Positions 1 to 7,448 of a stretch of 45,134 nt of DNA are shown here, piece after piece. The position numbers and the translations under genes are program-made. This DNA comes from Planctomycetota bacterium. GTDB lineage: Bacteria; Planctomycetota; Phycisphaerae; UBA1845; JANYLN01. Where the stretch lies: assembly GCA_025357795.1 (NCBI GenBank), contig JANYLN010000048.1:1-45134 (forward strand). The letters run 5' to 3'. Position 1 is the first letter of the stretch; the number at the start of each line of letters is the position of its first letter. The notes beneath the pieces were generated by a model. It did no database searches. It saw only the letters and a program-made list of their open reading frames with translations, and was not told where the DNA came from.

Positions 1-336
1 CTGGCCGCCGGATTGAGCCTCTACTACCGCGGGCTCGGCAATGTCTCTCCCCTGCCCCAGAACCCGGCTACCCCTTTGCAGGCCGCCGCCGACCCTGGCC
101 TGGACGACTTCACCGCCAGCCTGCCGGCCGTGCTCAATGACGACCCCGCCATGCAGCAGCTCGGCAGCGAACTCAAGGACCTCGAATCACAGACTTCCAA
201 CAGTTGGAATACCGGCCCGGCCCCAACCGAACGACCCTCCCCCTCGGCCCGACAGACCAACGACCTCTCAACGGACCGGTCGCTGGCCTGGCAACCCGCC
301 AACGGCACCGACCTCGAACAGTGGAGTAACGGATGA
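1..336 (+). CDS. C-terminal part of a membrane protein, possibly an anti-sigma factor (5' end outside window)
   Basis: The frame is open from base 1 and ends at a TGA overlapping the next ATG in an ATGA junction, so the two genes are translationally coupled. The visible start (LAAGLSLYYRG) looks like the end of a transmembrane helix. A hydrophilic acidic tail of about 100 residues follows, rich in Ser, Pro and Asp. A small membrane protein just before a secreted helical protein recalls planctomycete clusters where an ECF sigma factor gene is followed by its membrane anti-sigma factor. That is inference: the cytoplasmic half is not in the window. A TTG at 13 is available but is probably not the real start. 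Confidence 0.55.
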   Translation: MAAGLSLYYRGLGNVSPLPQNPATPLQAAADPGLDDFTASLPAVLNDDPAMQQLGSELKDLESQTSNSWNTGPAPTERPSPSARQTNDLSTDRSLAWQPANGTDLEQWSNG

Positions 337-1073
337 ACCCGCAACCGACCCGACATCCCGACGAACCTGCAAACCCCCGACATCCTGGCGGATGGGCAAG
401 ACGCGGAATCCGCCTGACCCGTACGGCAGCGCTCGCATTGGCGCTCAGCACGCTGCTCTCGTCGCAGGTGGCGTTTGGGCAATACCCCGAGACGACCGAT
501 TCCCCGCAAGCCCCCGCTTCCCAGCCTGATGCGGCCCCGTTGCCCTCCTCGACGGGCCTCGACGGCCAGATTGGGGAGGAACCCGACGGCCACGCTACCC
601 TCCCCAAGGAAGAACCGTTGCTGCAAATCCTCGGGCAGTACTATCCGGAAAAGCTTCACCAGCTTCACGATCTACGGGCCAAAGATCCCCACAAGTTTGC
701 CCAGGTTGAACGTCAGATGCGTCCCTGGCTCCACGAACTGCGCGAAGCGGGCGCCCAGAACCCCGAACTCGCCCACCTGATGGTTCGCATGCATCGCAAC
801 GAGATGGAAATCCGCGAGTGGCAGCAGCAGTACCGCTCCGCCGACCCAAAGCAACGCAAGGCCCTCTCCGACCAAGGCCACAAACTCGCCGAAGCCCGCG
901 TGGACCTGCGGATCCAACGCGACCGCCTGCGGATCCAGATCTTCGAGAAGCGGCTGCAGACCCTCAAAATGGGCCTCAGCGAACGCGAGGCCCATAAAGC
1001 CCGCATCGTCGACCGCGAACTCGAGCAAATCAGCGCCGCCGGGCCGGACCATGCCAACCGCTCCGTCCCCTGA
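333..1073 (+). CDS. Predicted periplasmic helical protein of unknown function
   Basis: A 246-residue protein. Residues 1-28 are basic and Pro-rich, a hydrophobic stretch (about 29-48) follows, and FGQ around residue 49 fits a signal-peptide cleavage region. A Pro/Ser/Asp-rich linker leads to a charged alpha-helical domain (about 90-235) rich in Arg, Glu, Gln and Leu, likely coiled coil. The arrangement superficially resembles small periplasmic Spy/CpxP-like helical proteins, but no diagnostic motif is visible and no function is assigned. Its ATG overlaps the upstream stop, indicating co-expression with the membrane protein before it and perhaps an envelope-sensing role. Confidence 0.75.
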   Translation: MNPQPTRHPDEPANPRHPGGWARRGIRLTRTAALALALSTLLSSQVAFGQYPETTDSPQAPASQPDAAPLPSSTGLDGQIGEEPDGHATLPKEEPLLQILGQYYPEKLHQLHDLRAKDPHKFAQVERQMRPWLHELREAGAQNPELAHLMVRMHRNEMEIREWQQQYRSADPKQRKALSDQGHKLAEARVDLRIQRDRLRIQIFEKRLQTLKMGLSEREAHKARIVDRELEQISAAGPDHANRSVP

Positions 1074-1117
1074 AACGCCCCCAAACGACCGAACCGCCGG
1101 CGCCGCTGGCCAGCACG

Positions 1118-1782
1118 ATGCAGACGATCCCTCCCTTTGGACTCCACAGTACATGCCCTATGTGCTTCAATCTGAAGTGTCACAATGATGTGTTAATTAT
1201 CGGGCTGCCGGAGCCATGGCTGGTAGCCCCGAGCCTTGGCGCGATCGATGTCACGGTCTCGTCGAACAAGGCGAGCATCGCCGTCGGCGAGATGGCTACG
1301 ATCTCACTCATCGCTATGAGCACGAGCGTTGGCGTTTCTGGCATCGCCGCGATGGGCGGCAGCATCACTGGCGCCTCCACCGACGTTGGCGGTCTTGGCG
1401 ATCTGAGCAGCGATGGCTTCGCTTGGGTGCCCACGTTCTTCTCGCCCACGTTCCCCGGGGTGACTGGCACTTCATTGGCCAAAGGTAGCTGGGGCAACTT
1501 CGGCTCCGGGCAGACCGCGTTTCCGCCGAGCAACCTCTACGGCAAACTCGCCCCGGTTGTCCTGGCGACCTACACCGTCACCGGCGTGAGCCCGGGCGTC
1601 GTCACCCTGAGTTCGCCAAGGCCACCGTCGGTGGCTTCACAAGCCCGGCCGAGACCAACAAAGCCATCGTCGTGGGCACGAGCGGCTCGGTTCTCGTCAC
1701 CGTGACGGCCGTTCCGGAGCCGGCCACGATGGTCCTGATGGCCCTCGGCGGTCTGCCGGCTGCCCGTCGTCGCAGCCACTAA
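1118..1782 (+). pseudogene. Broken PEP-CTERM protein gene (no signal peptide, one frameshift)
   Basis: The frame opened at 1118 encodes a Ser/Thr/Gly/Val-rich extracellular-type sequence (from about AIDVTVSSNKASIAVGE) up to about 1611. There it runs into unrelated sequence. The next frame continues it smoothly from 1612 and ends at 1782 with a PEP-CTERM tripartite tail: VPEPATM, a hydrophobic helix, and a basic ARRR end. Restoring one base near 1611 fuses the halves. No signal peptide precedes the mature-like sequence: the first 40 residues look random. A 5' truncation plus frameshift fits a decayed gene, although a single sequencing error could explain the frameshift alone. Intact proteins of this class are exported and sorted by exosortase. 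Confidence 0.6.
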
Positions 1783-1800
1783 GAATCTGTGGATGCAAAC

Positions 1801-1877
1801 GCGGCTTGCTGTCTGAGCCGCGGGCTGTAACAGACGCAAACAAAAAAGGGTCGTGATCCGCTACGGGTCGCGACCCT
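1801..1877 (+). terminator. Two consecutive hairpins after the broken PEP-CTERM gene
   Basis: GCGGCT (1801-1806) pairs with AGCCGC (1816-1821). AGGGTCGTGA (1847-1856) pairs with TCGCGACCCT (1868-1877) with one G-T pair. There is no clear T-tract on the plus strand. A run of six A precedes the second hairpin, so it resembles a terminator better when read on the minus strand. Confidence 0.3.
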
Positions 1878-2002
1878 GTTGCTTCTGGCTTTGCGCCACA
1901 CTCCCGGGAAAAACCCGGGCCCTGCCTCTGCCCCCCCGCGGACGCTATACTGCTCCAGTCTTTTGCCGCCCGCCACACGCGCGGGCATCCAAGGAGAATC
2001 TC

Positions 2003-3682
2003 ATGCGTTTGCGGACTGTCTTGCTCGCCATCGTGGCCGTGTCGGCCCTTCTCGCCCCCGTCCGGGGCCAGTCCCTCCCCGCTACCCAGCCCGACACCAC
2101 CCCGGTCTTCCACTTCGCCGCCATCACCGATACCCACATCGCCCACCCAGCCGAACTGGCGAAGTTCCGCAACTTCCTGCTGACGATCCGGGACGCCAAA
2201 CCCGACTTCCTGCTGATCCTCGGCGACGTCTGCGGCCACGCCCCCGAATACCTCCCCCAGATCCGCGAGGTCATCGAGCACAGCGGCCTGACCGTCTACG
2301 TCATTCCCGGCAACCATGACGACAACTACGGCAAGAACAATGACTGGTTCAACACCGCCTTCAAGCCCAACTACACCTTCGACCACAAGGGCTGGCACTT
2401 CGTCATGAGCGACAGCCAGTCCCCACCCCCCGCCGATTGGCTGCCTGCCCAGCTCGCCGCCCCCGCCAGCCAGCCGACCGTCTACTGCCAGCACTACCCC
2501 CCGGCCCCCAAGCAGACCCCCGACGACCTGCCCTGGGCCGAACTCGCCAGACACCCCAACGTCAAGACCGTCCTGACGGGCCACTGGCACCAGCGCAACT
2601 CCGGCCGGATAGGCCCGGTAGGCTACGAGGTCCTCGCCAACTGCTTCTTCACGAGCCAGCCCAAGGACGGCCACTACTACCTCGTCGATGCCCTGCCCGA
2701 CGGCCGCACCCGGATTAAGGAGTACCCGCTCAATAACCTGAAACTCCGCGAACCCGCCGACGCCGTCCCCTCCGTGACCGTCCGCCAGCCGCACGACGGC
2801 GACATCCTGCGCAACGGCACCCTCTTCGCCGGCGCCGCCACCGATGACAAGGCCCTCAAGCGGATCGAGTACAGCATCGACTTCGGCGCCTGGCAGCCCG
2901 CCAAGGGCACCCGCTCCTGGGAGTTCAAACTCAACACCGAATCTCTCGCCGATGGCCATCACCTCTTCCGCGTCCGCGCCATCGACTCCGCCGACCAGGC
3001 CACGATCGACCTCGGCACCGTCCTGGCAATGGTCGAGAACCACCCGCCCCAGCCTGGCCGCGTCTTCCGCCTCCAGCAGGGCCTCGAAGGCTACCAGGGC
3101 TGCCGCGACGCCACCGTCCGTAAGCCCGACAGCCCCAAGAGCCCCTCGGGCGAGGAAGGCAACGCCACCGACCTCGAGTGCTGGACCAGCAAGGATGGCA
3201 AGGGCGAGTTCTGCGAGTTCTACATCCGCTTCGACCTCGCCAAGGCCGGCATCCCCGCCGGCGCCACCATCAAGCGCGCCACCCTCACCCTCTTCGGCAG
3301 CCGGCAGAACCAGGTCGACGACCAGGGCAAACTCTGCCGCTACTTCCTGGGCGTGCTCGCCGAGCCGTGGAAAACACCCATGACCTTCCAGACCCGCCCT
3401 GCCCAGCCGGCCTGGTTCTCCCCACTGGAGCTCGACCCCAAGCCCGCCCTGACCGGCGCCTGGCCCTACCTCGGCGGCCGCCAACTGCCCATGCCGCCCC
3501 AGCCCGTGGTGATAGACCTCACCCCGCTCCGCGAGACGGTCCAGCACTGGCTGGCTGATCCTGCAAGTAACCACGGACTGGTCGTCTCCCCCGCCGGCGG
3601 CCGCACCTATAACATGTCCACCAAGGGCACCGGCTACGCCATCCCGACGCTCCGTCCCAAGCTGGAGATCGAGATCGAATAG
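2003..3682 (+). CDS. Secreted calcineurin-like metallophosphoesterase with C-terminal DNRLRE-type domain
   Basis: A 559-residue protein. The ATG at 2003 has AAGGAG at 1991-1996 and begins a good signal peptide (MRLRTVLLAIVAVSALLAP). The 50 upstream open codons do not look coding. The metallophosphoesterase motifs appear in order: ITDTHI near 41, GDVCGH near 74, GNHDD near 103, and TGHWH near residue 195. These bind two metal ions that hydrolyse phosphoester bonds. A middle part (about 250-340) looks like an Ig-like module. The C-terminal 190 residues resemble the DNRLRE/disaggregatase-repeat domain, with IRFDLAKAGIPAGATIKRA as the typical core. The protein is probably exported and acts on a phosphodiester or phosphomonoester outside the cytoplasm. 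Substrate is unknown, and no PEP-CTERM anchor is present. Confidence 0.87.
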   Translation: MRLRTVLLAIVAVSALLAPVRGQSLPATQPDTTPVFHFAAITDTHIAHPAELAKFRNFLLTIRDAKPDFLLILGDVCGHAPEYLPQIREVIEHSGLTVYVIPGNHDDNYGKNNDWFNTAFKPNYTFDHKGWHFVMSDSQSPPPADWLPAQLAAPASQPTVYCQHYPPAPKQTPDDLPWAELARHPNVKTVLTGHWHQRNSGRIGPVGYEVLANCFFTSQPKDGHYYLVDALPDGRTRIKEYPLNNLKLREPADAVPSVTVRQPHDGDILRNGTLFAGAATDDKALKRIEYSIDFGAWQPAKGTRSWEFKLNTESLADGHHLFRVRAIDSADQATIDLGTVLAMVENHPPQPGRVFRLQQGLEGYQGCRDATVRKPDSPKSPSGEEGNATDLECWTSKDGKGEFCEFYIRFDLAKAGIPAGATIKRATLTLFGSRQNQVDDQGKLCRYFLGVLAEPWKTPMTFQTRPAQPAWFSPLELDPKPALTGAWPYLGGRQLPMPPQPVVIDLTPLRETVQHWLADPASNHGLVVSPAGGRTYNMSTKGTGYAIPTLRPKLEIEIE

Positions 3683-3745
3683 GGTTCCCAATGCCATGGC
3701 CGTTGTGCCTGCCGGTGTTGCCGTCGCCTTAGTTCGTAGTCCAGG

Positions 3746-3830
3746 CTTGGCACCCGCGCCGTATCTTTGTTTGACGAAAGGCTGTTCGAGTTCCCGCTTC
3801 AGCGGGGCCGTGGCTGTAACCGTTGTTGTT
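3746..3830 (+). repeat. Dispersed repeat R1, copy 1
   Basis: About 85 bp nearly identical to 13037-13120. It includes a hairpin with stem CCCGCT/AGCGGG. Read on the minus strand, both copies keep an open frame containing KRELEQ.FVKQR.GAGAK. It fills the spacer between the phosphoesterase and the lipoprotein. Confidence 0.8.
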
Positions 3831-3990
3831 CCCCAAAACCCCCGAACAGGCTTGCCTGGACGCCCGCCGCCCCCACCCAATCCGCCTCCACCGCAATAAA
3901 CCCCCGCTGGAATTTGCGGCAAACGCCCCGCCTCAATTACAATGCCTCCCGGTGCCCAACCCCATACGTACGAGGCACGGAGGCCCAACT

Positions 3991-5346
3991 ATGAAACCTG
4001 CACACACTAGACATGACAGCAATATGACCCCCTGGCGACACTTGGCCCGCACGGCACAGTCCGCCGCGATCTCCGCACTGGCCTCCGCCGCCCTGCTGCT
4101 GGCCGGCTGCGTGCTCCACCCTGCTGGCCCGACCGTTGCGCAACAACCAGCCGGCGCCTACCAGCCCGCCGCCACGCAGGATGCCGCCGCCTCCGCCCCG
4201 ACGACCCAGACCCAGCCCGTAGCTGACGCGGCCCCGACCGACCCCGCCGACAAGCTCGCCCAGGAAGTCCAGCAGTACGTCAGCAACCTGCCCATGGACG
4301 ACCTGCAGGCCCGGCTCAACCACCGTAGCATCACCCCCGACACCCAGCCGGCGCCCATCGAGCCGGCCGCCGTCGAGCAGGCCGCCCCGGCACCGACCGC
4401 GGCCCCCAGGCACATACCCCTGCAGCCCGAAATCGTCGTGCCGCCCGCCCAGCCCGAGCGGGCCAGGCCCACAGCCCAGCCGCAACCCGCCGAGCCGGCC
4501 AAACCCGTAGCCCCCCAGGATACCCAGATCGTAGATATCGAGATCAGCCCCGCCGCCCTCGCGCCGATCAAGTCAGCCGACCCAGCCGCCAAACACCCGG
4601 CCAACCAGCCCGCCAGCGTCAAGTCCAACACCGGCTCGTCCGCCGGCGACCTGAAGGACCTGCTCGACCATCTCCGCAAGGAGGCCGCCAGCCGCCCCGA
4701 CTCCGTCGGCTCCGCCCTCCGCCTCCGCCTGGCACAGTGGTCGCTCCTGGGCCAGATTCCCACCGGTGAGGATTGGCCCCTCCAGGATGCCGAGAAGCGC
4801 CGCTTGGCCGAGTCCGTCTGGCAAGTGCTCCAGGTCGTCTCCAAGGCCGACACCAAGTCCCAGCGGGCCGCCGGCGAGGAGTTCGAGAAGGCCCTCGAAT
4901 CGCTCAACGAAACTCTCCGCCAGGTCCAGCCGCTCAAGATCCCCAGCGCATCGCTCTGCTGGTCGGTCCAGAACTTCGGCCACTACGAGGCCCTGCCCGA
5001 GCCGTGGAAGTTCCCTGCCGGCATGACCAGCATGGTCGTGCTCTACTGCGAACTCGCCGGCTTCCGCAGCGAAGCCCACCCCGAAAAGCCAGGCTGGTAC
5101 CACACCCTGCTGGGCGAGCGCCTCGCAATCCTCACCTCTGCCGGCAAGGAGATCTGGAACTACGACGAGCCCAGCATCGAGGACCTCTGCCGCCGCCCCC
5201 GCCGCGACTTCTTCGTCACCAAGAAACTCAAGATCCCCGGCAACCTCCCCGCCGGCGACTACGTGCTGAAGGTGACCATCCGCGACCAACTAGCCAACCG
5301 CATCGCCGAAACCAACGTCCCCTTCGAGATCGCCCCCGCGCAGTAA
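3991..5346 (+). CDS. Predicted lipoprotein with long Pro/Ala-rich linker
   Basis: A 451-residue protein. The ATG at 3991 follows CGGAGG (about 3978-3983); an internal Met (residue 12) is an alternative. Residues 20-40 form a lipoprotein signal ending in LLLAGC, so Cys40 is the likely lipidated residue. Residues 41-210 are low-complexity Ala/Pro/Gln/Thr, a flexible tether or wall-spanning linker. The rest (about 215-451) is a mixed globular region containing WYHTLLGERLAIL and ending in a beta-rich stretch. No known domain was recognised. It may be an envelope-attached structural or binding protein. It stands alone, with repeat R1 before it and a convergent gene after it. Confidence 0.78.
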   Translation: MKPAHTRHDSNMTPWRHLARTAQSAAISALASAALLLAGCVLHPAGPTVAQQPAGAYQPAATQDAAASAPTTQTQPVADAAPTDPADKLAQEVQQYVSNLPMDDLQARLNHRSITPDTQPAPIEPAAVEQAAPAPTAAPRHIPLQPEIVVPPAQPERARPTAQPQPAEPAKPVAPQDTQIVDIEISPAALAPIKSADPAAKHPANQPASVKSNTGSSAGDLKDLLDHLRKEAASRPDSVGSALRLRLAQWSLLGQIPTGEDWPLQDAEKRRLAESVWQVLQVVSKADTKSQRAAGEEFEKALESLNETLRQVQPLKIPSASLCWSVQNFGHYEALPEPWKFPAGMTSMVVLYCELAGFRSEAHPEKPGWYHTLLGERLAILTSAGKEIWNYDEPSIEDLCRRPRRDFFVTKKLKIPGNLPAGDYVLKVTIRDQLANRIAETNVPFEIAPAQ

Positions 5347-5488
5347 CGCACCGTAGGGCTGATCTTCCAGGTGTCTTCTGCGTGCCACCGGCGGTCGTAG
5401 ATCCTGAGCCGGTCGAAGGGCTTGCCCGCCAGCGCAGCAGCCAAACGGCCCTGACCGTTGTCTCTCGGAACCCCGACGTTCCTGCCCC

Positions 5489-6262
5489 TCACCACCCATG
5501 TACCGCTCGCCCCACGAACAGCCAGCTCAGCAGGAACACCATCCGTCCCACCAATCCGCTGACCAGGATCGTCGTGGCGCTCTGCCCGTTCCACCGCAGC
5601 GCCGTCGCCATCGCCGTGACGTACACGCTCACGAACACCGCCAGCGAGATCGCCAAGCCGATGATCCAATTGCCGTCCCGGCTGCAGTAGATTGCACTGA
5701 TCACCGCCACCGGCACAAACCCCAGAAAGATCTGCCGCGGGCTCCCCTGCCCCGCGATCCGCTCCGCCGGATCCTTCTGGCTCGTCGCCTGCACCCGCGC
5801 CCGCCCGATCCCCGCCGCCAGCACCATCGACCAGCACGCCCACAGCGGCATCAGTACCAGCGGCCGAAATACAGGTCGCGGATACAACCGGCGCAGATGC
5901 CACCGCCACCCGCTGGGCCACCACTCCACACCCGTCGGCACCGCCAGCAGCAGCCCATACAGTGCCAGCACCAGCACCACCGCCGCCAGCACCCCGTACA
6001 CACAGATGTCGGTCCGCGACGTCTCCAGCCGCCTGTCATCCCGACACGCCAGCGACTCGCTCATGCGGATGCCCGCCAGCACGAACCGCCCGCTCAGCAC
6101 ACAGTCGCCCACCACCACCGCCAGCACCGGCACCACGCGCAGACTGGCATACTCGCCGAACATCCGCCACGCCCCCGCGAACAGCACCGTCCAGATCAAC
6201 CCCAGGATCATCCCCAGCCAAGGCAGCGCCCACAGGATATCCCGCGCCGATACCGCCTGCAC
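5489..6262 (-). CDS. Polytopic membrane protein of unknown function
   Basis: A 257-residue protein with six or seven hydrophobic helices, for example LPWLGMILGLIWTVLFAGAW near the start and LVSGLVGRMVFLLSWLFVG at the end. A soluble Arg-rich segment lies near the middle. The frame given begins at a GTG without a clear ribosome binding site. The open frame continues upstream (an Ala/Trp-rich stretch up to about 6320) but offers no start. An ATG at 6372-6370 in another frame begins a basic N-terminus that would join naturally if there were one frameshift around 6310-6340. The N-terminus is therefore unsure, and the gene could be slightly broken. No family was recognised. Confidence 0.6.
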   Translation of the reverse strand: MQAVSARDILWALPWLGMILGLIWTVLFAGAWRMFGEYASLRVVPVLAVVVGDCVLSGRFVLAGIRMSESLACRDDRRLETSRTDICVYGVLAAVVLVLALYGLLLAVPTGVEWWPSGWRWHLRRLYPRPVFRPLVLMPLWACWSMVLAAGIGRARVQATSQKDPAERIAGQGSPRQIFLGFVPVAVISAIYCSRDGNWIIGLAISLAVFVSVYVTAMATALRWNGQSATTILVSGLVGRMVFLLSWLFVGRAVHGW

Positions 6263-6455
6263 CGACGGCCCCGCGTACGCCGGCCCGACGCTGGCCCACG
6301 CCGCCCATAACGCCCGCCGGACACGCCGAACCCCGCCGCCCGAATCGCTCGGCGAGGCAACGTTTGGCTCATTGAGAGATGGATCGTTCGTGATAAAGGC
6401 CCTCGGTCCTGTGGACGTGTGCAGCGCATCCCCTGCGCGCTGTAGACTTCGGTAC

Positions 6456-6480
6456 CCCCCAAGCGTCGTCCGCTTGGGGG
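6456..6480. terminator. Strong hairpin downstream of the aldolase gene
   Basis: A perfect 10-bp stem, CCCCCAAGCG (6456-6465) and CGCTTGGGGG (6471-6480), with a 5-nt loop. It lies just past the stop of the minus-strand aldolase. The short T-rich tail (TGTTCTT) is on the plus-strand side, so direction is uncertain. Confidence 0.5.
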
Positions 6481-6497
6481 TGTTCTTGCCGTTGCCG

Positions 6498-7169
6498 TTA
6501 CACCGTCACCTTCACCGCCGCCGGATTCCGAGCCTCCTGCACCGCCCGGATGAACGCCGCCGCCGTCTGCTCGATGTTCGCCCAATTCTTGCCGTCCAGG
6601 TCCTTCTTGCTCACCAGCGAGCCGCCCACGCCGATGCACGTCGCGCCGGCCTTGATCCACTCGCCCGCGTTCTTCAGATCCACGCCGCCCGTCGGCGTCA
6701 GCTTCACCTGGGGCAGCGGCCCCTTGACGTCCTTGAGGAACTCCGGCCCCAGCTTCGTCGCCGGGAACACCTTCACCACGTCCGCCCCCGCCTGCCATGC
6801 GTTCAGGATCTCCGTCGGGGTAAACGCCCCCGGCACCACCGCCCTGCTATACCGCCGGCACAGCGTGATGATCTCGGGATTCAGAATCGGGCTGACCACG
6901 AACTCCGCCCCCGCCAGAATCGCCGCCCGCGCGGTCTCCGGATCCAGCACCGTCCCCACCCCGATCACGCACTGCCCGCCAAATTCCTTCGTCGCCCGGG
7001 CGATCACGTTGATCGCGTCCGGCGTCGTCATCGTCACCTCGATGCACGTCACGCCCCCTGCCTTCAGCGCCCGGCACACGTCCATCAACTGCGTCGGGTC
7101 GCTGGCACGAATCACCGCCACCACGCCCGTCTTCTCCATCTCGCACAGAACCTGCTCGCGACTGGCCAT
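6498..7169 (-). CDS. eda: Bifunctional KDPG / 4-hydroxy-2-oxoglutarate aldolase
   Basis: A 223-residue class I aldolase of the KDPG/KHG family. It cleaves 2-keto-3-deoxy-6-phosphogluconate to pyruvate and glyceraldehyde-3-phosphate (Entner-Doudoroff or uronate degradation) and related hydroxy-keto acids. The Schiff-base lysine is Lys133 in VVKVFPA, and the catalytic Glu44 lies in CIEVTM, as in Escherichia coli Eda. Arg21 in AVIRA and the GVGTVLD and TPTGGV motifs are also present. The ATG at 7169 is chosen because AGGAG lies 9 nt upstream; an extension to 7214 has no such site. It is divergent from the GH38 mannosidase, so both may serve sugar breakdown. Confidence 0.93.
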   Translation of the reverse strand: MASREQVLCEMEKTGVVAVIRASDPTQLMDVCRALKAGGVTCIEVTMTTPDAINVIARATKEFGGQCVIGVGTVLDPETARAAILAGAEFVVSPILNPEIITLCRRYSRAVVPGAFTPTEILNAWQAGADVVKVFPATKLGPEFLKDVKGPLPQVKLTPTGGVDLKNAGEWIKAGATCIGVGGSLVSKKDLDGKNWANIEQTAAAFIRAVQEARNPAAVKVTV

Positions 7170-7253
7170 TCTATTGTCTCCTGATTCCGTCTGGATTATC
7201 CGCAAAAGCCCCATTGTACTTTGCCGCGATGGCCCGGCAAAGTACTATATGAA

Positions 7254-7443
7254 CCACACGGGCAACGAGCCAGGGCAATCGCATGTACGTGTGGCATGGC
7301 CATCCTGGCCATGAACATCCCAGGCGTCCCACCCGTAGCGGCCTGAAGGGCCGACAGAATCGTGCTCCTGATGCCCGTGTTACTCACGGGCAAGATGCCC
7401 GTGCCACGACATGCGATTACCCTGGGCAACGAGCCCTGGAGGC
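7254..7443. repeat. Cluster of hairpins flanked by an imperfect inverted repeat (REP-like)
   Basis: Between the divergent aldolase and mannosidase genes. Outer arms (about 7269-7286 and 7409-7426) are inverted copies with two mismatches. Inside are CATGGCCA/TGGCCATG (7295-7313), a GGCC-type hairpin near 7340, CCCGTG/CACGGG near 7375, and CGGGCA/TGCCCG near 7387. The 12-mer GGGCAACGAGCC also occurs twice in direct orientation. No protein is encoded. It may be a mobile palindromic element or a transcribed leader of the mannosidase gene. Confidence 0.65.
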
Positions 7444-7448
7444 AAACC

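Noticed and set aside
1697-3988. A 763-residue minus-strand open frame
   Set aside because: It is antisense to the metallophosphoesterase, Gly/Val/Glu-rich, with no start signals or domains; an artefact of high GC.
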